A DNA stretch of 64,000 nucleotides. Source: Planctomycetota bacterium. GTDB lineage: Bacteria > Planctomycetota > UBA1135 > GCA-002686595. Position numbers and translations under genes: made by a program. The stretch spans positions 96,787-160,786 of the forward strand of contig JAIOPM010000049.1 of NCBI GenBank assembly GCA_021413885.1, read 5' to 3'. Positions 43,277 through 50,919 of this stretch are shown piece by piece. The first letter of the stretch is position 1; every line of letters starts with the position of its first letter. The notes beneath the pieces were generated by a model. The model was not told the origin of the DNA. It saw only the letters and a program-made list of their open reading frames with translations, and ran no database searches.

Positions 43277-44395
43277 ATGACTTCCCAGCAACTGCTCTCG
43301 GTGATCGAGCCCGACGGCTCGACCAACGGCCACGAATCCGGGCTCTCGAAGGACGAGCTCCTGCACTGCTACCGAACGATGCTGATGGTGCGCGCGTTCG
43401 ACGACACGTGCATGAAGCTCCAGCGTTCGGGTCGCATCGGCTTCTCGATCCCGAACAAAGGCGTCGAAGCCTGTCAGGTCGGCGCTGCGAGCGCGCTGCG
43501 CAAGACCGACTGGATCTTCCCGAGCTACCGAGACTTCGGTATGGCCCTTTATCACGGGATCACACCTCTCGAGATGATGCACAACATGTTCGGCAACGCG
43601 AAGGACGGCGCGCGCGGACGGCAGATGCCGGTGCACTTCTCCTTCGTCAAGCCGATCCACTTCGTCTCGATCAGCTCGCCGATCGGCACGCACATCCCGC
43701 AAGCGGTCGGCACCGCGTACGCGATGAAGCTGCGCAATGAAGACAATGCGGTGCTGACGAGCTTCGGCGACGGCGGCACGTCGAGCCTCGGCTTCCACTC
43801 CGGCATGAACTTCGCCGCTGTGTGGAAAGCGCCGTGCGTCTTCCTCTGCCAGAACAACGGTTGGGCGATCTCTTGCCCTTCGAGCGAACAAACGGCGTCC
43901 GAGAGCTACGCGATCAAGGCCAAGGCGTACGGCATGCCGGGCGTCCTGGTCGACGGCAACGATCTCCTCGCGATGCGCAAGGCGATGCTCGACGCGCTCG
44001 AACGCGCGCGCCGCGGCGACGGGCCGACGTTGATCGAGGCGGTGACCTATCGCATGGGCGGCCACTCGACGTCCGACGATCCGACGCGCTACGTGCCGAA
44101 GCACGAAGTCGAGGAATGGGCCAAACGTGACCCGGTCGCGCGTTTCGAACGCCACCTCGCCTCGAAGAAGCTCTGGACGAAAGAACTCGGCGAGAAGTGG
44201 TACGGCGAAGCGATGGACCTGATCGCCGCCGCCGCGCGCGAAGCCGAAGCGACTCCGCCGCCGCCGCTCGAATCGATCTTCAGCGACGTCTACGCGACCG
44301 TGCCTCAACACATCCGCCGCCAAGGCGAGGCCGTCTTCGAGCTCGCGCGCCGCAAGGGCGACGCGTCCGCCGGCGACGGCAAGTTCCCGCTCTGA
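43277..44395 (+). CDS. 2-oxoacid dehydrogenase E1 alpha (branched-chain type)
   Basis: A 372-residue thiamine-dependent dehydrogenase subunit. Cofactor-binding blocks are visible: PSYRDFGMAL, GRQMPVHF and SSPIGTHIPQAVGTAYA, then GDGGTSSLGFHSGMNFAA and QNNGWAIS as the Mg-thiamine site, and GGHSTSDDPTRY with the catalytic His region. These blocks resemble branched-chain ketoacid dehydrogenase E1 alpha more than the classical pyruvate enzyme. It would decarboxylate a 2-oxoacid and pass the acyl group to the lipoyl arm of E2. E1 beta and E2 follow with gaps of 30 and 18 bases, forming one operon; no E3 is visible in the window. Confidence 0.9.
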   Translation: MTSQQLLSVIEPDGSTNGHESGLSKDELLHCYRTMLMVRAFDDTCMKLQRSGRIGFSIPNKGVEACQVGAASALRKTDWIFPSYRDFGMALYHGITPLEMMHNMFGNAKDGARGRQMPVHFSFVKPIHFVSISSPIGTHIPQAVGTAYAMKLRNEDNAVLTSFGDGGTSSLGFHSGMNFAAVWKAPCVFLCQNNGWAISCPSSEQTASESYAIKAKAYGMPGVLVDGNDLLAMRKAMLDALERARRGDGPTLIEAVTYRMGGHSTSDDPTRYVPKHEVEEWAKRDPVARFERHLASKKLWTKELGEKWYGEAMDLIAAAAREAEATPPPPLESIFSDVYATVPQHIRRQGEAVFELARRKGDASAGDGKFPL

Positions 44396-44425
44396 CCTCC
44401 GCGACGCATTCATCCAGCAAACGAC

Positions 44426-45400
44426 ATGGCAACGCTCACTCTCGTCCAAGCGGTCAACGACGCGCTCAAGACCGCGATGCGCACGGATCAGTCGGTCGTG
44501 GTGTTCGGCGAGGACGTCGGCCCGAAGGGCGGCGTCTTCCTCGCGACCGACGGACTCACCAAGGAGTTCGGCAAGACGCGCTGCTTCGACACGCCGCTCT
44601 CGGAAGACGGCATCGTCGGCGCGGGGATCGGGATGGCGCTCAACGGCTTGAAGCCGGTGTGCGAGATCCAGTTCCAAGACTTCATCTTTCCGGCGTTCGA
44701 CCAGATCGTCAGCGAAGCGGCGAAGTTCCGTTATCGCTCCGGCGGCCAGTACACGTGCCCGATGGTGATCCGCACGCCGTACGGCGGCGGCATCCGCGGC
44801 GGGCTCTACCACTCGCAATCCGGTGAAGCGTATTTCTGCCACACGCCGGGTCTGAAGGTCGTGATCCCGTCGACGCCGCACGATGCGAAGGGTCTGTTGC
44901 TCGCGTCGATCGACGATCCGGATCCGGTTCTTTTCCTCGAGCCCAAGGCGCTCTATCGCCAATTGAAGGGCGAAGTGCCCGAGGGCAAATACACGGTGCC
45001 GCTGTCGACGTTGCGCACCGTGCGTGAAGGCAAGGGCGTGACGGTCTTCTGCTACGGCGCGATGGTGCCGGTGTGCATGAAGGCCGCCGAGCAAGCGGCG
45101 GAGAAGGGGATCGAGTGCTTGGTCGTCGACCTGCGCACGCTGCTGCCGCTCGACGAAGAGGGCGTGCTCGATGCGGCGAAGCAAACCGGTCGCGTCGTCG
45201 TCGTCCACGAGGCGCCGCGCTTCTGCGGCTTCGGCGGCGAGATCAGCGCGTTGATCGCCGAGAACGCGATCGAGTACATGGAGGCGCCGATCGCGCGCGT
45301 CACCGGTTTCGACACGCCGTTCCCGAACACGCTCGAACACCACTACATGCCCGACGCGCGTCGCGTGCTCGACGCGATCGAACACGTCCACAACTTCTGA
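44426..45400 (+). CDS. 2-oxoacid dehydrogenase E1 beta (branched-chain type)
   Basis: A 324-residue partner subunit of the E1 enzyme. Typical blocks are VVVFGEDVGPKGGVF, the thiamine-contacting PLSEDGIVGAGIGMALNG, EIQFQDFIFPAFDQIV, GALYHSQS-type RGGLYHSQSGEAYFC, and the C-terminal VVVHEAPRFCGFGGEI. Pairing with the E1 alpha gene ahead and E2 behind is standard. The blocks fit the branched-chain enzyme better than pyruvate dehydrogenase. Confidence 0.92.
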   Translation: MATLTLVQAVNDALKTAMRTDQSVVVFGEDVGPKGGVFLATDGLTKEFGKTRCFDTPLSEDGIVGAGIGMALNGLKPVCEIQFQDFIFPAFDQIVSEAAKFRYRSGGQYTCPMVIRTPYGGGIRGGLYHSQSGEAYFCHTPGLKVVIPSTPHDAKGLLLASIDDPDPVLFLEPKALYRQLKGEVPEGKYTVPLSTLRTVREGKGVTVFCYGAMVPVCMKAAEQAAEKGIECLVVDLRTLLPLDEEGVLDAAKQTGRVVVVHEAPRFCGFGGEISALIAENAIEYMEAPIARVTGFDTPFPNTLEHHYMPDARRVLDAIEHVHNF

Positions 45401-45418
45401 GGTCGGAGAAGGTCCTAG

Positions 45419-47098
45419 ATGGCTCTGCTGCAGTTCAAGTTGCCCGACATCGGCGAAGGCGTCGCCGAAGGCGAGATCGTGAAGTGGCTGGTGAAGGAAG
45501 GCGACGTCGTCGCCGAGCACCAGGCCGTCGTCGAAGTGATGACCGACAAGGCGACGGTCGAGATCCCGTCTCCCGCCGCCGGCAAGATCTTGAAGCGCCT
45601 CGCGAAGGATGGCGACGTCGTCCCGGTCGGCTCGGTGATCTTCGAGCTCGAGACGTCCGGTCCCGCGCCCGCGCAGAAGAGTCATGCTCCCGCGGCGCCC
45701 GTTGCGGCTCCGACTCCGGTGAAAGCGGCGGCTCCCGCGCCGACTCCTGCTCCGGTGAAGCCCGCGCCCGCCGCGCCGATTCCTGCCGCAGCGTCGAGCG
45801 GCTCCACGCGCCTCGACTTCAAGCTCCCCGACATCGGCGAAGGCACGGCCGAAGGCGAGATCGTCAAGTGGCTCGTCAAGGTCGGCGACACCGTCACCGA
45901 ACACCAATCGGTCGTCGAAGTGATGACCGACAAAGCGACCGTCGAGATCCCCGCGCCCGCGCCGGGCAAGATCGTCGCGCTCGGCGCGCAAGCCGGTGAA
46001 GTCGTCGCGGTCGGCGCGGTGATCTTCGTGCTCGAAACTGCGAGTGCGACATCGGTGAAGAGCGCGCATGCTCCGGCTCATGCCGCCGCGGTCGTTGCAT
46101 CGGCTCCGGTCGCCGTCGCTGCTGTCGCCAACGGTGCGAGCGAGCGAGTCCTCGCCGTGCCGAGCGCTCGCCGCCTCGCGCGCGAGAAGAACGTCGACCT
46201 CGCGCGAGTCGCGGGCTCGGGCCGCAACGGAGTCGTGCGTCGCGCCGACGTCGAAGCGTTCTCGCGCTCCGCCCCGACCACGTCAGGCGCTGCGCCTTCG
46301 CGCGTCGCGCCGAGCGTTGCTGCTTCAGCTCCTGTTTCGACTCCGGCCGGGAAGCCCGCGCCCGCCGCGCCGATCTCCTTCGCCGCCGGCGAGCGCGAGA
46401 CGCGCATCCCGTTCCGCGGCGTGCGCCGCAAGATCGCCGAGGCGATGGTGCGTTCGAAGTTCACCGCGCCGCACTTCTCGGTCGTCGAGGAACTCGACGT
46501 CACCGATCTCGTGAAGCTCCGCGAGAACGCGAAGGCCGTCGGCGCCGAGCAAGGCGTCAAGGTCACCTTCATGCCGTTCATCATGAAGGCGGTCGCGCTC
46601 GGGCTCGCGAAGTACCCGATGCTCAACGCGCATCTCGACGAGCAAGCGCAAGAGTTGGTGCGCTTCGCCTACGTCAACCTCGGCATCGCGATGGACACCG
46701 ACAACGGTCTGATCGTGCCGGTGGTGAAGGAGGTCCAGTCGAAGGGCATCCTGCAGCTCGCGCAGGAACTCAACGAGCTCGCCGACCGCACGCGCGCCGG
46801 CAAGGTCAAGCCGGACGAGCTGAAGGGCTCCACCTTCTCGATCACCAACGCCGGCAACATCGGCGGCATCCTCGCGACGCCGATCATCAACTTCCCCGAC
46901 GTGGCGATCCTCGGCGTCCACCGGATCGTGAAACGCCCGGGCGTCGTCGAGACCCCGAGCGGCGACAAGATCGAAGTGCGCCAGTACATGAACCTGTCGT
47001 GCAGCGTCGATCACCGTCTGGCCGACGGCGCGGATGGTGCGCGCTTCGTTGTGTACTTGAAGCGGCTGCTGGAGAACCCGGGCCTGCTCGCGCTCTGA
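45419..47098 (+). CDS. Dihydrolipoamide acyltransferase E2 with two lipoyl domains
   Basis: A 559-residue E2 protein. Two lipoyl domains carry Lys44 and Lys172 in identical VMTDKATVEIP blocks. Ala/Pro-rich linkers follow, then a peripheral-subunit-binding domain (VLAVPSARRLAREKNVDLARVAGSGRNGVV, reported here as two parts), then the catalytic domain with DHRLADGADGARF near the end (the HxxxDG acyltransferase site). It would be lipoylated by an LB-LipA type path, and lipA is in this window. The C-terminal GILATPIINFPDVAILGVHRI is typical. Confidence 0.93.
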   Translation: MALLQFKLPDIGEGVAEGEIVKWLVKEGDVVAEHQAVVEVMTDKATVEIPSPAAGKILKRLAKDGDVVPVGSVIFELETSGPAPAQKSHAPAAPVAAPTPVKAAAPAPTPAPVKPAPAAPIPAAASSGSTRLDFKLPDIGEGTAEGEIVKWLVKVGDTVTEHQSVVEVMTDKATVEIPAPAPGKIVALGAQAGEVVAVGAVIFVLETASATSVKSAHAPAHAAAVVASAPVAVAAVANGASERVLAVPSARRLAREKNVDLARVAGSGRNGVVRRADVEAFSRSAPTTSGAAPSRVAPSVAASAPVSTPAGKPAPAAPISFAAGERETRIPFRGVRRKIAEAMVRSKFTAPHFSVVEELDVTDLVKLRENAKAVGAEQGVKVTFMPFIMKAVALGLAKYPMLNAHLDEQAQELVRFAYVNLGIAMDTDNGLIVPVVKEVQSKGILQLAQELNELADRTRAGKVKPDELKGSTFSITNAGNIGGILATPIINFPDVAILGVHRIVKRPGVVETPSGDKIEVRQYMNLSCSVDHRLADGADGARFVVYLKRLLENPGLLAL

Positions 47099-47106
47099 GT
47101 GCTTCG

Positions 47107-47472
47107 CTAACCGAGAGCGTCTGCTTCGTACGGACGGATCGTTTCGGGCACCGGCAACCTCAGGTCACTCTGTCCCGCCCCGAGGTCGTAGATCTCCAGC
47201 GAGGAGATCGCGTCTCGTCGACCCCAGAGGATCACGCCGACCTGTCCACCGGAGGCCGTCTTGCCGATGCCGTCGGCGACTTGGCCGTGCCTCGTCGTCC
47301 ACTTCCGTTCGAAATCGATGGACGCGCAACCGCACCGGCAGCCGCCTACGACCCGGAGGCTCGCAATGGCTTCGATCACTGATGCGTCGACAGGCTGGCG
47401 CGGTGCTCGCGTGAGCACGGTGCGGACGACCTCTGCTTCTTCGGGTCGGATGCTCCTTCCGGTCGTGCCCAT
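47107..47472 (-). CDS. Small Cys-rich protein of unknown function
   Basis: A 121-residue protein with an N-terminal acidic block (IRPEEAEVVRTVLTRAP) and a C-x-C-x-C motif in GGCRCGCASIDF, which could bind a metal. The stretch GVILWGRRDAISSLEIYDLG follows. I do not recognise a family. The start is the ATG at 47472; the open frame further upstream is not convincing. It is convergent with the E2 gene, with only eight bases between the stop codons. Confidence 0.5.
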   Translation of the reverse strand: MGTTGRSIRPEEAEVVRTVLTRAPRQPVDASVIEAIASLRVVGGCRCGCASIDFERKWTTRHGQVADGIGKTASGGQVGVILWGRRDAISSLEIYDLGAGQSDLRLPVPETIRPYEADALG

Positions 47473-47602
47473 GTGCGCGTTCCGAGCGTAGGCGCGATTC
47501 ACCGAACTCGCCACGCGGATCCGCGCGCCACCTGCTCTCGGGAGTTTCCACGCAACCACCGCGTGGCCGTCGAGTCTTCGTCATCGACGGCGGCAGGTGT
47601 GA

Positions 47603-47875
47603 ATGGACTTCGAGTGGGACCCGATCAAGACGGAGAGCAACCGGCACAAGCACCGCATTTCGTTCGGCGACGCGTCGACGGCGTTCGCGGACCCTCGCTC
47701 GCTGACGATCCTGGACGAGGCGCACTCCGCCGACGAGGAACGCTGGGTTCTGCTTGGTCGATCGGTCGAAGGCGATCTCCTGGTTGTCGTTCACGTCGAT
47801 CGCGGCGAGACTATCCGCATCATCAGTGCACGACGCGCCACCGCACGCGAGCGGCAAGACCATGAGCAAGCGTAA
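47603..47875 (+). CDS. brnT: BrnT-family toxin
   Basis: A 90-residue protein matching BrnT ribonuclease toxins of type II toxin-antitoxin systems: the opening DFEWDPIKTESNRHKHRISFGDA, cited here in parts, then VHVDRGETIRIISARRATARER, the C-terminal family block. BrnT cleaves RNA and is neutralised by its antitoxin. The next gene overlaps its 3' end by 14 bases, which is the standard toxin-then-antitoxin order. Confidence 0.85.
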   Translation: MDFEWDPIKTESNRHKHRISFGDASTAFADPRSLTILDEAHSADEERWVLLGRSVEGDLLVVVHVDRGETIRIISARRATARERQDHEQA

Positions 47876-48080
47876 GACACGCCGCGACGACCCGGCTCCC
47901 GAGTACGACTTCTCCAAGGGAGTTCGCGGGAAGTACGTCGGTCGCAACGGTGTCGCCGGCCGCAGCGTGACGCTCGACGATGACGTCGCGCGCGAGTTTC
48001 GCGACGATCGAGCCGTCAACGAAGCATTGCGCGCGGTCGTTGCTATCCTCCGACTTCGTTCGCGCCGCGGATCCAAGTGA
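47862..48080 (+). CDS. Antitoxin of the BrnT pair
   Basis: A 72-residue basic protein that starts inside the brnT 3' end. It has a recognisable block YDFSKGVRGKYVGR followed by a short strand (RSVTLDDDVAREF) and VNEALRAVVAIL, as in small antitoxins found next to BrnT or related toxins. It lacks the classic BrnA sequence, so it is a likely but not certain cognate. DNA binding through the N-terminal part would repress the operon; not shown here. Confidence 0.7.
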   Translation: MSKRKTRRDDPAPEYDFSKGVRGKYVGRNGVAGRSVTLDDDVAREFRDDRAVNEALRAVVAILRLRSRRGSK

Positions 48081-48096
48081 GGAAGGCGGGAGTGAC

Positions 48097-48366
48097 ATGA
48101 ACCACTCGTTGGTCGACGTCGTCGAAGTTCGCCCGCTCGGTGGACACCGTCTCTGGCTCAGGTTCGACGACCGAGTCGAGGGTGAGCTCGATCTCGCGAC
48201 GATCCTGCGCTTCGAAGGCGTGTTCGCGCCGTTGGCCGCGCCCGAGTTCTTCGAGAAGGTGCGCATCGATCCCGACTGGGGCACGCTCGTGTGGCCGGGC
48301 GAGGTTTACCTCGATTCGGAGATGCTGCACTCGCTCGTCCGCGGTGAGCCTCTGCCGCGCGATTGA
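48097..48366 (+). CDS. DUF2442 protein
   Basis: An 89-residue protein of the DUF2442 type: VVEVRPLGGHRLWLRFDDRVEGELDL and the end GEVYLDSEMLHSLVRG, in separate blocks. DUF2442 proteins are often antitoxin-like partners of DUF4160 or other toxins. The ATG at 48097 has GGAAGG upstream and lies 16 bases after the antitoxin stop, so the three genes may form one module; no DUF4160 is present. Confidence 0.75.
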   Translation: MNHSLVDVVEVRPLGGHRLWLRFDDRVEGELDLATILRFEGVFAPLAAPEFFEKVRIDPDWGTLVWPGEVYLDSEMLHSLVRGEPLPRD

Positions 48367-48529
48367 GGCTGCGGCGCACTCGACCGCTCGACGCCCTTCC
48401 CGCGGTCGCCGCACGGGGTCGACGGGCTCTCCCCAATCCGCCCCGAGAAATTCGAACTTCGCTGTCGAACGCCAACGAGCCCGAGCGCCCACGGGTCGTT
48501 CCAACTCACACACGAAAGGCAATCGACCC

Positions 48530-48895
48530 ATGAAGTACCTGTGCCTCGCCTACGGCGATCAGTCCAAGATGGAGAAGCTCACCAAGGCCGAGTTCGAAGC
48601 TCTGGTCGCCCGCTGCAAGGTCCATGACGCGGAGTTGAAGGCGACCGGCCAGGTCGTGCTGACCGAGAGCCTCGAATGGGCCGTCACGACGATCCGCCCG
48701 AAGAACGGCAAGCCGTTCGTCACCGACGGACCGTTCGTCGAGACGAAGGAGACGGTCGGCGGGCTCTTCGTGATCGAAGCCCGCGACCTGAACGACGCCA
48801 TCCGCGTCGCGTCGCTGCACCCGGCGGCGCACCTCGGCGACGGCTTCGGTTGGGGCATCGAGGTGCGCCCGATCGCCGACGGCTGTCATCAGTGA
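48530..48895 (+). CDS. YCII-related (DGPF domain) protein
   Basis: A 121-residue YCII/DGPF family protein. The signature DGPFVETKETVGGLFVIEA is intact, and the start MKYLCLAYGD is typical. These proteins form small ferredoxin-like dimers and are found next to SigJ-type ECF sigma factors, as here: the sigma factor frame overlaps or follows directly. The partner function is not known. Confidence 0.88.
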   Translation: MKYLCLAYGDQSKMEKLTKAEFEALVARCKVHDAELKATGQVVLTESLEWAVTTIRPKNGKPFVTDGPFVETKETVGGLFVIEARDLNDAIRVASLHPAAHLGDGFGWGIEVRPIADGCHQ

Positions 48896-48957
48896 TCTCG
48901 CGACCACCACGCGAGCACGATCGACGACTCGAAAGTCCTAGTGCGCCGCCGCTCGCC

Positions 48958-50208
48958 GTGACCGAACCCCGCGAACTTCCGACCGAGCGCGTGCGCGAGA
49001 TCGTCGATGCCGTTTGGCGCGCCGACTCGCGTCGCGCGCTGGCCACGTTGCTCCGCTTGCTCGGCGACTTCGACGCGGCGGAGGAAGCGCTGCAAGCCGC
49101 GTTCGCCGCGGCGTTGGAGGAATGGCCGAAGGTCGGCGTGCCGGCGAATCCGCGGGCGTGGCTCGTTTCGACCGGCCGCTTCCGCGCGATCGATGCGCTG
49201 CGGCGCCGCGCGCGCTTCGACGCGTCGCTCGCGCGGCTCGTCGAACGCGCCGATGCGCTCGAGCAGTCCGACGGCGAGGAGATCGAGGACGATCGTCTGC
49301 GCCTGATCTTCACGTGCTGCCATCCGGTGCTCGCACCTGAAGCTCGCGTCGCGCTGACGCTGCGCGAAGTCTGCGGCCTGACGACCGAAGAACTCGCGCG
49401 CTCGTTCCTGACCACCGCTCCAACGCTGGCTCAACGCATCGTGCGCGCAAAGGCGCGCATCCGCGAAGCCCAGGTTCCGTACCAAGTTCCGTCGCGCGCC
49501 GAGTTGCCCGAGCGCCTCGACACCGTGTTGCACGTGATCTATCTGGTCTTCAACGAGGGCTATTCCGCGTCGTCGGGGACCGAGCTCGTCCGCGCGGATC
49601 TCTCGGCGGAGGCGATTCGTCTCGGACGCCTATTGGTCGAGCTGCTGCCCGAGCCCGAAGCCCAAGGCCTGCTCGCATTGATGCTCTTGCACGACGCGCG
49701 TCGCCTCGCGCGCGCGACCGCCGACGGCGAGCTCGTGTTGCTCGACGACCAGGATCGTTCGCTCTGGAACCGCGCGCAGATCGCCGACGGCGCGCAGCTC
49801 GTCGAGCGAGCGCTCGCGTCGCGGCGTTTCGGTCCATACTCCGTTCAAGCGGCGATCGCCGCCGTGCACGCCGAAGCTCCGACTTCGGCCGCGACCGACT
49901 GGGAGGAGATCGTCGCGCTGTACGACGTTCTCCTGCGTCTCGCGCCTTCGCCGGTGGTCGAACTCAATCGCGCCGCGGCCGTTGCTTTCCACTCGAGCGT
50001 CGCTGCCGGACTCGCGCTCGTCGACGACCTGCTGGCGCGCGGCGAATTGCGCGACTACCACCTCGCTCACGCCGCTCGCGCCGATCTGTGCCGCCGACTC
50101 GGCCGCACGAGCGAAGCGCGCGAAGCCTACCAACGCGCGCTCGCCTTGACGCGCCAGGAGCCGGAGCGCCGCTACCTCGAGCGTCGACTGCGCGAACTTT
50201 CGCCGTGA
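48958..50208 (+). CDS. ECF sigma factor with C-terminal DUF6596/TPR-like extension
   Basis: A 416-residue SigJ-like sigma factor. Region 2 begins at about ALATLLRLLGDFDAAEEALQ and contains NPRAWLVSTGRFRAIDALRRRAR, region 4 at VALTLREVCGLTTEELARSFLTTAPTLAQRIVRAKARI, and a long helical extension with HVIYLVFNEGYSASSG ends the protein. The YCII gene just before it is its usual partner. Two starts are possible: GTG at 48892 overlaps the YCII stop, while GTG at 48958 gives the usual MTEPxxLP family start, so I chose the second. Confidence 0.88.
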   Translation: MTEPRELPTERVREIVDAVWRADSRRALATLLRLLGDFDAAEEALQAAFAAALEEWPKVGVPANPRAWLVSTGRFRAIDALRRRARFDASLARLVERADALEQSDGEEIEDDRLRLIFTCCHPVLAPEARVALTLREVCGLTTEELARSFLTTAPTLAQRIVRAKARIREAQVPYQVPSRAELPERLDTVLHVIYLVFNEGYSASSGTELVRADLSAEAIRLGRLLVELLPEPEAQGLLALMLLHDARRLARATADGELVLLDDQDRSLWNRAQIADGAQLVERALASRRFGPYSVQAAIAAVHAEAPTSAATDWEEIVALYDVLLRLAPSPVVELNRAAAVAFHSSVAAGLALVDDLLARGELRDYHLAHAARADLCRRLGRTSEAREAYQRALALTRQEPERRYLERRLRELSP

Positions 50209-50535
50209 CTCCGCGCGACTAGACGCGAGCGGCGGTCGGCCCGAGTGTCCACGTGCTCGCCCGGCGCGCTCCTCGAGTGCGGAAGCGGTCGGATCAAACG
50301 GACTTTTCCATCCGAGCGGCGAGTTTCGAGGTCGAGCCCCAAATCGCGGGAATCTTGCAACGCCGTCGGTCTCGTGTGGGCGAACCCGAGTCACGACATC
50401 GGAGGTCGTCATGCGGCAGCGGCGCCGAAGGCCATGCGCGCCGTCGACACCGCCGTGCGCCGGCACCCGACGTCGTGGCGCCGGAGAGCGCGTGCTCTTC
50501 GGGCTTCCACGAGATCTCAAGCAAGGAGTCGAAGA
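50209..50535. other. Intergenic region before the Cys-rich exported peptide
   Basis: A 327-base gap after the SigJ-like gene. I see no gene and no clear promoter pair or strong hairpin. A GGAG site closes it, directly before the ATG at 50536. Confidence 0.45.
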
Positions 50536-50835
50536 ATGACCTCTCTCAGGAACGTCAAGGTTCTCGTCGCGGGTTCGCTCGCTGCGGTCGTGCTCGGCGT
50601 TGCCGCCGTCGCAGGCGGCACGACCGGGCTGCACCCGCTCGTCGGACCGGTGCCGCTCAACGCGGCGCTCTGCAACAAGGGCTACCAGAAGAAGTACGAG
50701 TGCAACGGCGCGCTCGGTGTTTGTGTGGCGGCGCTGCCGACCGACAAGTGCGCGCAGATCTGCTTGGACGCCAACGCCATGCCGACGGCGGTCCTCGCGA
50801 AGATCAAGTGGATCCAGTGCATCGATGCCAACTGA
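50536..50835 (+). CDS. Small exported Cys-rich protein
   Basis: A 99-residue protein. A signal peptide covers about residues 1-27 (VKVLVAGSLAAVVLGVAAVAGG). The mature part holds six cysteines (ALCNKG, KYECNG, GVCVA, DKCAQICLD and IQCID), which suggests three disulfides and a secreted, perhaps defence-peptide-like or bacteriocin-like role. A good GGAG site precedes the ATG. No match to a known family is recognised. Confidence 0.65.
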   Translation: MTSLRNVKVLVAGSLAAVVLGVAAVAGGTTGLHPLVGPVPLNAALCNKGYQKKYECNGALGVCVAALPTDKCAQICLDANAMPTAVLAKIKWIQCIDAN

Positions 50836-50919
50836 TCCAAGGCGCCGCCGACGCTGCACGCTTCGACGCGCGGCGCCGGCGGCGCGCTTCCGTTCCGTCG
50901 AGCCAACGGACCTGACGCG

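Noticed and set aside
43130..46081. A 983-codon minus-strand frame antisense to the E1 and E2 genes
   Set aside because: The plus-strand frames match E1 alpha, E1 beta and E2 in full; the antisense frame has no domain and a composition mirroring the sense codons.
50841..50890. GCGCCGCCG/CGGCGGCGC stem between the Cys-rich peptide and cytochrome genes as a terminator
   Set aside because: The loop is nearly 30 bases long and no T tract follows; GC-rich stems like this occur by chance here.
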